A stretch of DNA of 15,382 nucleotides, taken from positions 1-15,382 of the forward strand of contig CAKVEY010000019.1 of assembly GCA_934746185.1 (NCBI GenBank), in the 5' to 3' direction. A model generated the notes under the pieces. That model saw only the letters and a list, made by a program, of their open reading frames with translations. It made no database searches and had not been told where the DNA came from. The DNA is from an uncultured Clostridia bacterium. Its GTDB lineage: Bacteria > Bacillota > Clostridia > Christensenellales > UBA1242. This document shows positions 1 through 6,900 of this stretch, piece by piece. The stretch's first letter is position 1. Each line of letters starts with the position of its first letter. A program made the position numbers and the translations under genes.

Positions 1-12
1 TAAATACTCTTA

Positions 13-1455
13 CTAAAATATCTCATCAAGTTTTGCTAGTTCTTCATCTGTTAATTTTATTTCTTCGGGTTTTGAATCTTGTTTTTTAGGTTGCTCTTTT
101 TGTTGTGGCATTTGATTTTCTAAACTTTGTTTATTTGCATCACTATCTAAATTACAAAATGTAGTATGTTCGGAAATAAACTTTAATTTAATAGTATCAG
201 TAGGACCATTACGATGTTTAGCAACAATTAGTTCTACAATTCCTTGTTTAACAGCGTTTTCATCTTCAAGATATTTATCTGGGTTATGTATAAACATAAC
301 AATATCAGCATCTTGTTCAATCGCACCACTTTCTCTTAAATCGGATAGCATAGGTCTGTTGCCTTTTCGTCCTTCAACGGCACGAGATAATTGCGACAAA
401 CAAATTATTGGAACATTAAGTTCTTTTGCTGCAATTTTTAAATTACGAGAAATATCACTTACTTCGGTTTGACGATTATCACTCTTTTTACCACTACTCA
501 TTAACTGCAAGTAGTCAATCATAACAACATCAAGTCCGTGCTCTCTTTTTATTCTTCTACACTTACTTAAAATATCAACAGGGGTATTTAGTGCCGAATC
601 ATCTATAAATATTTTAGATTTAGACAATTTTTCTTTCGCTTCTAAAACCAGTTTCCATTCTTTTGGAGAAAGTTCACCTTTTAGTCCTTTACTCATAGAA
701 ACCATAGCCGTTGAAAATACTGCTCTTTGCATTAACTGTGCCGCACTCATTTCCAAACTGAAAATTGCACAACTGCCACCATTTAAAGCAATATTGTTTA
801 CAATATTCATTGCTAAACTAGTTTTACCAACGGCAGGACGAGCAGCAAGCAAAATTAAATCGGATTTTTGTAAACCGTTTGTTAATAAATCTAAGCCATA
901 AAAACCTGTTTTAATTCCAGCAAGAGAAGACTTATCTTTTTCGATTGTTTCTAGTTTATTAATAACTTCATTTAATGCAGTTTCGGCACTTGTTAAATGA
1001 CTTGTTTCTTCATTTTGACTTAAATCGAACACTGTTTTTTCAGCAAATGTTAATGCTTCAACCTTATCTTCACTATTAAAAGAATGTTCAACAATAGCTT
1101 GACCACCAGCAATTAATTTACGAAGCATAGAATCACGCTTAATTAAATCTGCATAATGTTTAAAGTTTGCACTGCTTGGAACACTGTTTGTTAAACTAGT
1201 TATGTATGCAACACTACCAACTTCATTTAAAATACCTTGATTATCTAATTCGTCAGTAACTGTTACAAAGTCGATAGGCATATTTTTTTTATATACAGTT
1301 AGCATTGCTTCATAAATACTTTTATGTGCATTTGAATAAAAGTCTTCACTTTTAAGTTCACTAACAATAGTTAGTGGCACTTTTTCGTCTATAAGCATAC
1401 AGCCAAGCAACGCTTGTTCGGCATCTAAATTATGTGGCAACATCTTTGCTTCCAT
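13..1455 (-). CDS. dnaB: Replicative DNA helicase DnaB
   Basis: Hexameric ATP-dependent 5'-3' helicase that unwinds DNA at the replication fork and recruits primase. The 480-aa length is only slightly above the usual 440-470. The N-terminal primase-binding domain begins at about residue 6 (LPHNLDAEQALLG). A linker follows, then a RecA-like motor from about 180. Walker A is ARPAVGKT (205-212), the catalytic Glu lies in SLEM (E235), and Walker B ends in DVVMIDY (309-315). SQLSRAVEGR (354-363) and DLRESGAIEQDAD (372-384) are characteristic family motifs. The tail after about 438 is variable, rich in Q, K and E, and ends in KLDEIF. The first ATG is preferred because AAGGAG lies 11 nt upstream (1467-1472), inside the end of the preceding gene; the next Met (residue 5) would be 23 nt away. 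The start overlaps that gene's stop as TAATG, so coupled translation is likely. No terminator is visible in the 12 bases after the stop. Confidence 0.98.
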   Translation of the reverse strand: MEAKMLPHNLDAEQALLGCMLIDEKVPLTIVSELKSEDFYSNAHKSIYEAMLTVYKKNMPIDFVTVTDELDNQGILNEVGSVAYITSLTNSVPSSANFKHYADLIKRDSMLRKLIAGGQAIVEHSFNSEDKVEALTFAEKTVFDLSQNEETSHLTSAETALNEVINKLETIEKDKSSLAGIKTGFYGLDLLTNGLQKSDLILLAARPAVGKTSLAMNIVNNIALNGGSCAIFSLEMSAAQLMQRAVFSTAMVSMSKGLKGELSPKEWKLVLEAKEKLSKSKIFIDDSALNTPVDILSKCRRIKREHGLDVVMIDYLQLMSSGKKSDNRQTEVSDISRNLKIAAKELNVPIICLSQLSRAVEGRKGNRPMLSDLRESGAIEQDADIVMFIHNPDKYLEDENAVKQGIVELIVAKHRNGPTDTIKLKFISEHTTFCNLDSDANKQSLENQMPQQKEQPKKQDSKPEEIKLTDEELAKLDEIF

Positions 1456-1682
1456 TATTTTCTACTCTCCTTCTCTCGTCTTTCTTGTTTTTTCTTCATT
1501 CTTTTGTTATATAAAATTTCTTCTATAATAAAAATTCCACCAACAACTAAAACCGAAATTAAAATAACATAAATAGATTTTAATTTAACGGCAAAAGTTA
1601 AAATACAAATAAGTGGAACACCTACTAAAACGAAAACAATTAAAAATCTTTTAAAAATATTTATAGCATCTTTTGGTGTCAT
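1455..1682 (-). CDS. Small two-helix membrane protein, translationally coupled to dnaB
   Basis: I do not recognise a family. The 75-aa product has two hydrophobic segments (about 13-32 and 36-56) joined by a short KLKS loop. The last 18 residues are almost all charged (KRMKKKQERREKESRK), so that tail probably faces the cytoplasm. It may be real because it occupies the whole space between a strong promoter and dnaB and its stop overlaps the dnaB start by one base. No Shine-Dalgarno precedes its ATG. The promoter at 1689-1717 puts the predicted transcription start on the A of the ATG, suggesting a leaderless message. An in-frame TTG at 1717 would add 12 residues but overlaps the -35 box, so I reject it. 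The basic tail might bind nucleic acid or acidic lipid, or the ORF might mainly serve to deliver ribosomes to dnaB; both are guesses. Confidence 0.75.
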   Translation of the reverse strand: MTPKDAINIFKRFLIVFVLVGVPLICILTFAVKLKSIYVILISVLVVGGIFIIEEILYNKRMKKKQERREKESRK

Positions 1683-1688
1683 AATTAA

Positions 1689-1717
1689 ATTATAACAACA
1701 ATTTATTTTTTTTTCAA
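1689..1717 (-). promoter_or_regulatory. Sigma-A-type promoter for the 75-aa gene and dnaB
   Basis: The -35 box TTGAAA (1712-1717) and -10 box TATAAT (1689-1694) are separated by exactly 17 bp. The -10 is extended by TGT immediately upstream (TGTTATAAT), a consensus extended -10. Counting six bases past the -10 places +1 at 1682, the A of the downstream ATG. This is the best promoter match in the window. Confidence 0.75.
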
Positions 1718-1736
1718 CTTAATTTTCAAAAAATAT

Positions 1737-1797
1737 TTTTGGTGGGACTTTTATTACTTTAATTATTTTGAAAATTGTAGTAATGTAACCACCAAAA
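1737..1797. repeat. Long imperfect inverted repeat between typA and the dnaB operon
   Basis: Perfect 9-bp arms TTTTGGTGG (1737-1745) and CCACCAAAA (1789-1797) enclose 43 nt that can fold further. ATTACT (1753-1758) pairs with AGTAAT (1779-1784), and AATT (1761-1764) with AATT (1773-1776). The result is one long stem with internal loops. It lies downstream of the typA terminator and just upstream of the dnaB-operon promoter. It could be a second terminator for typA, with T-rich sequence following on the minus strand, or a protein-binding site or structured RNA. Function unknown. Confidence 0.45.
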
Positions 1798-1841
1798 TTT
1801 TGTTTATATACATTTTAATTAAAAATGGAAGAAATATATTC

Positions 1842-1887
1842 AAAAAAACCTTAGACTAAAAATGTATAATAACAAACTAGTTTAAGG
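1842..1887 (-). terminator. Rho-independent terminator of typA
   Basis: On the minus strand, CCTTAAACTA (1887-1878) pairs with TAGTCTAAGG (1858-1849), with one mismatch in ten. A 19-nt loop separates the arms, and seven T residues (1848-1842) follow the stem. It begins 28 bases after the typA stop. Confidence 0.75.
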
Positions 1888-1915
1888 CTTTAATGTTTAC
1901 AATATTTAAAGTTTT

Positions 1916-3745
1916 TTAATCATTTTTGCTATGGAAATTCATTCTTCCACGAATTGTATGGTCTAATATTTTCTTTCTAATACGAATTGATTTTGGAGTT
2001 ACTTCTAGTAATTCGTCATCGTTTAAAAATTCAAGACATTCTTCCAAACTTAAATTTTTAGGTGGAATTAATCTTAATGCTTCATCGGAAGCACTAGAAC
2101 GAACATTTGTTAAGTTTTTTCGTTTACATACATTAACAACTAAATCGCCACCACGAGGGTTTTCGCCAACAACCATACCACCATAAACAGGAACGCCTGC
2201 ACCGATAAACAATGTGCCACGTTCTTGTGCGTTGTATAACCCATAAACAATACTATCACCACTTTCAAACGCAATTAAACTTCCCATATCTCTACGGTCA
2301 ATATCGCCTTTGTAGTAGTCATATTTTTCAAAAATACTACTTAAAACGCCTTCACCTTTGGTGTCTGTTAAAAACTCACTCTTGTAACCGAATAATCCAC
2401 GAGATGGAATTAAAAACTCCATTTTTATACGAGAATTATGACTTGTCATATTAACAAATTCACCTTTTCGTTTTCCCATTTTTTCCATTACAACGCCCAT
2501 ACATTCTTCTGGTACATCGACAATCAATTTATCAATAGGTTCTAATTTTTTGCCGTTTTCATCAGTTTTATATAAAACTTTTGGCATAGAAACTTGGAAT
2601 TCGTAACCTTCACGACGCATATTTTCTATCAAAATAGAAAGGTGCATTTCGCCACGGCCACAAACATCAAACGCTTCGGTTGTTGCAGTTTCAAACACTT
2701 TTAAACTTAAATCTTTATCGGCTTCTTTAAATAATCTTTCTCTTAAATGTCTGCTTGTTACAAATTTACCTTCTTTGCCAGCAAATGGACTATCATTTAC
2801 TGAGAATGTCATTTGAACACTTGGTTCACTAATTTTTACAAAAGGTAAAGCTTCAACTCTTGATGGGTCGCACAAAGTATCACCGATACGAACATTAGGC
2901 GAACCAGCGATACAAACAATATCACCGATTGTTGCAGATTCTGCTGGAACTTTTTTAAGTCCTTCAAATTGATATAAAGCAGTTACTTTTGAATTTTCTT
3001 TAATGTTTTCATCGTGGTAATTTGTAATAACAACGTTTTGGTTGACTTTAACACTACCACTAGTAATTTTACCAATAGCCATTTTACCAACATAATCGGA
3101 ACTTTCAGTAGAAGATACTAACATTCTAAATGGTTCATTTTCGTTGCCAGTAGGTGCTGGAATGTAGTCAATTATTTTTTGTAAAAGTGGTTTAAAGTTT
3201 TCGCCTTTTTCGTCTGGGTTTAAACTAGCGTAGCCATATCGAGCCGAACAGAAAACAAACGGACTATCTAGTTGTTCTTCGTTAGCATCTAAGTCTAAAA
3301 GTAGTTCTAAAACTTCGTCTATAACTTCTTTAACTCTTGCGTCAGGTCTATCAATTTTATTAACAACAACTATAACCTTATGATTTAATTCTAGTGCTTT
3401 TTGTAAAACGAAACGAGTTTGTGGCATTGGACCTTCAAAACTATCAACAACAAGTAAAACGCCATCAACCATTTTTAAAATACGCTCAACTTCACCACCA
3501 AAATCGGCGTGTCCTGGGGTATCTATAATGTTAATTTTATAGCCGTTATACATACAAGCAGCATTTTTTGCTAAAATTGTTATTCCCCTTTCTCTTTCAA
3601 TAGCGTTAGAGTCCATAACTCTATCCATAACTTCTTGATTTTCTCTAAAAACACCACCTTGTTTTAACATTTCGTTAACCAAACTTGTTTTGCCGTGGTC
3701 AACGTGAGCGATTATAGCAATGTTTCTTAATTTTTCGTTTGTCAT
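1916..3745 (-). CDS. typA: Translational GTPase TypA/BipA
   Basis: Ribosome-associated GTPase of the EF-G/LepA family. It supports 50S subunit assembly and growth under cold or other stress. The 609-aa length matches the usual 605-615. All five G motifs are present: HVDHGKTS (14-21), RERGITI (51-57), DTPGH (75-79), NKID (129-132) and SAR (167-169). Further family signatures follow, including [21 protein letters not shown] (with the acidic RGE loop) and the C-terminal [11 protein letters not shown] and DEALRLIPP motifs. The start is supported by AAGGAAG (3753-3759) 7 nt upstream. The gene has its own promoter and terminator and appears monocistronic. I see no truncation or altered catalytic residue. 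Confidence 0.98.
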   Translation of the reverse strand: MTNEKLRNIAIIAHVDHGKTSLVNEMLKQGGVFRENQEVMDRVMDSNAIERERGITILAKNAACMYNGYKINIIDTPGHADFGGEVERILKMVDGVLLVVDSFEGPMPQTRFVLQKALELNHKVIVVVNKIDRPDARVKEVIDEVLELLLDLDANEEQLDSPFVFCSARYGYASLNPDEKGENFKPLLQKIIDYIPAPTGNENEPFRMLVSSTESSDYVGKMAIGKITSGSVKVNQNVVITNYHDENIKENSKVTALYQFEGLKKVPAESATIGDIVCIAGSPNVRIGDTLCDPSRVEALPFVKISEPSVQMTFSVNDSPFAGKEGKFVTSRHLRERLFKEADKDLSLKVFETATTEAFDVCGRGEMHLSILIENMRREGYEFQVSMPKVLYKTDENGKKLEPIDKLIVDVPEECMGVVMEKMGKRKGEFVNMTSHNSRIKMEFLIPSRGLFGYKSEFLTDTKGEGVLSSIFEKYDYYKGDIDRRDMGSLIAFESGDSIVYGLYNAQERGTLFIGAGVPVYGGMVVGENPRGGDLVVNVCKRKNLTNVRSSASDEALRLIPPKNLSLEECLEFLNDDELLEVTPKSIRIRKKILDHTIRGRMNFHSKND

Positions 3746-3828
3746 AAAATTTCTTCCTTTATATAAAATAATTATTAATTTAAATTGTATGCTTTTATCT
3801 TTTTATATATAAAAGTACATAATTATTT

Positions 3829-3837
3829 ATTATAACA
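3829..3837 (-). promoter_or_regulatory. Extended -10 promoter for typA
   Basis: TGTTATAAT (3837-3829) is a perfect extended -10. No good -35 hexamer lies 16-18 bp upstream, as is common for extended -10 promoters. Predicted +1 is near 3822, giving a leader of about 77 nt. The leader holds only AT-rich inverted sequence (3799-3815) and the Shine-Dalgarno site. A five-codon ATG ORF in the leader has no ribosome site. Confidence 0.55.
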
Positions 3838-3876
3838 CAATAAATATTAAAAATAAAGAGTTTTTAAAAAATTTAA

Positions 3877-3909
3877 TAAAAAAATAGGAAGAACCTAAAT
3901 TCTTCCTAT
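3877..3909 (-). terminator. Rho-independent terminator of the surface-protein operon
   Basis: A perfect 10-bp stem (ATAGGAAGAA 3884-3893, TTCTTCCTAT 3900-3909, plus-strand reading) has a 6-nt loop. On the minus strand it is followed by a run of at least six T residues (3883-3878). It starts five bases after the stop of the large repeat protein. This is the clearest terminator in the window. Confidence 0.9.
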
Positions 3910-3913
3910 AATT

Positions 3914-6900
3914 TTATCTAGTTAATGTTTTACCTGCATAATCACTAGTTAATTTATTAATTGTAGTTGAAGTTCCAGACACTGTGAATGTCTTAGGTAA
4001 AGTAATACTAATACTACTATCAATAGTGTTAGGAGCAACAATTGTTGTTAAATTAGTACAGCCACTTAAAAAGCTTGATACAGTGCAACCAGAATTAATT
4101 GTAAAATTACTTAAATTTAAACTAGTTAATGATAAACAATTATAAAACATATACCTCATATCTGTTACTTTACTTGTATTAAAATTACTCAAATCTAAAC
4201 TAGTAAAAGCTGTACAACCAAAAAACATATAACTCATATCTGTTACTTTACTTGTATTAAAATTACTCAAATTTAAACTAGCTAATGAAGAACAATTACG
4301 GAACATTCCGTACATAGTTGTTACATTCGTTGTATTAAATTTACTTAAATTTAAACTAGTTAATGATGAACAATTATAGAACATTTCGTACATTGTTGTT
4401 ACTTTACTTGTGTCAAAGTTACTTAAATTTAAACTTGTCAATGAACTACATTGATAAAACATATCATACATATTTGTTACTTTAGTTGTGTTGAAACTAC
4501 TTATATTCAAACTTGTTAATTTTGAACAACCAGCAAACATACTATACATATCTATTACATTTGATGTATCAAAGTTACTTAAATTTAAACTAGTTAATGA
4601 TGAACAGTAATAGAACATATCACGCATAGTTGATGCTCTACTTGTATTAAAATTGCTTATATCTAAACTGGTTAGCGAACTACAATTTCTAAACATATCA
4701 CTAAAACCTTTCGCTTTGCTTGTGTTAAAACTTGAAACATTTAAACTTGTTAAACTTGAACAATATGCAAACATATAGTCTACACTTGTTACATTTGATG
4801 TATCAAATTTACTTACATCTACACTCGTTAAACTTGAACATTGACCAAACATATAATACATTCTTACCACGTTACTTGTATCAAAATCACCTAAATTTAA
4901 ACTTGTTAAACTTGAACAATATGCAAACATATAACCCATCTCTGTTACTTTGCTTGTATCAAAGTTATTAAATGTTAAGTTTAATAAAGAAGTTAATCGT
5001 CCACTTGTTGCATCTGAACTAAATAAAAAATTACAAATTGCTGGTGCATAAATTGTTCCAGCATTTACAAATGCCAATTCAGTTTTAACACTTGGATTAT
5101 ACCATAGTTCTATGCCATTTACATTTAGGATAGATTTTGTATAACCACTAGGCGCTGTTTTTTCAAAAGATAGTTTTGTAATTTTTGTTAAATCTGTTAT
5201 TGTACTATCTATCGTAGTAAAGTCTAAATTTTTCCAACTACTACTAAATTCGGCGGGCTGTGGTGTTGTATATAATGTACAACCTGTTTCACTAGAAGTC
5301 AATTTACTAATTGTCGTAGTACCTACACCATTAATGTAGTAAGATTTAGGAAGAGCAATAGATGCTGATGGAATAATTGATTTTGGTGTAATAATAGTTT
5401 CTAAATAAGGACTATCCATAAACATTTCACTTACATTTGTTGTATTAATTACCATATTACTTAAATTTATGATTTGCAATGAATTTGTACTATTAAACAT
5501 ATTATTCATATTTTTAACTTTGCTTGTATCAAAGTTAGTTATATCTAAATTTGTTACATATACAGCATTATAGAACATATAAGCCATATCAGTAACTTTG
5601 CTTGTAACAAAGTTACTGAAATCAAATGAAGAAGCGTAAGATGTTCTAAACATATAACTCATATTTGTTACTTTTGATGTATCAAAATTATTGAAAGACA
5701 TTTTGCCACAATTTAAGATAATTATATTACCTGACATTTCGTCTTCATTAATACCAAACAAATAACTACTATCACTAGGCGAAATAATTGTTTCGGCATA
5801 TACAAAACAAACGCTAAGCATATTATTGAATGTTTGACTTTGTATACCACCTGGAAGATATATTGTTTTATCTTCAAGTTTATAATAAACTTTTATTCCA
5901 TTTATGCTTTCCCCTGAATCTAAATAACCATTAGGTGCTGATTTTTCAAAACTAATATCACCTAACATTAACATTTCGTCATCATCTTCTAAAATACTGC
6001 CACTATTTTTACTTGTGCATAATGCTTTCCAATCTATGTCTGTTCTCCAAGTTTTAGAGAACGTAACTTCAGTAGTTTTTATTAAAGTCTTGCCTGCACA
6101 AGCCTTTGTTAAAGCTTGCGTAATCGTGTCTGTGCCATCTATTGTAAATAAGTAAGGTAAATTAATATCGTAAGAACTAACAACGGCAATTTTTTTAGGT
6201 GCGACAATTGTCAATAAATTCGTGCAGTTATCAAACATAGAATTTACAACACAATTTGAATTTATTGTAAAATTGCTTATATTTAAATTAGTTAATGAAG
6301 AACAATTATTAAATATAGAGCGTAAATTTGTTGTTACACTTGTATCAAAATTACTTATATCTAAACTGATTAGTGAAGAACAATTTTTAAACATATTTGA
6401 CATAGCTTGTACTTTGCTTGTATTAAAACTACTTAAATTCAAACTAGTTAATGAACTACAACCATTAAATAAATAATTCATATTTATTATTTCGCTTGTA
6501 TTAAAACCACTTAAATTTAAACTGGTTAGTGAAGAACAATTACTAAACATGTACATTATTTCAGTTGTTTTAGTTGTAACAAATTTGCTTAAATCAAGAA
6601 TTTTTAAACTTGAACAACCTTCAAACATAGAATACATATTTGTTACTTTGCTTGTATCAAAATTGTTAAATTTAATTTCAGCTAATGAACTTAAACTTGC
6701 AAATAAACTACTACAACTTGTTGGTGCATAAATTGTGCCATCGAAAACGAAAGCAATTGCTGTTCCGTTATAATAAATTTTAATACCATTTATTGTTTTT
6801 TCACTATCTATATAACCAGTTGGTGCTGTTTTTTCAAATGCAATTTTAGTTACGCTTGTTGCACTTGATAAACTACTATTAATTGAAGACCAAGTTATAT

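Noticed and set aside
470..560. Possible intein or insertion in dnaB, a common intein site
   Set aside because: The DnaB motor motifs (Walker A to the DLRESGAIEQDAD motif) run at normal spacing with no inserted block.
1926..2454. Plus-strand open frames opposite typA
   Set aside because: They are fully contained in a well-conserved GTPase gene and have no ribosome site; the translations look like antisense sequence.
3746..3822. Five-codon upstream ORF (ATG to TAA) in the typA leader
   Set aside because: It has no Shine-Dalgarno site, and short ATG frames are expected by chance in such AT-rich DNA.
4106..4963. Regular near-identical repeats resembling a CRISPR array
   Set aside because: The 78-bp period is one continuous coding unit of 26 codons in frame. 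There are no unique spacers between short repeats and no cas genes.
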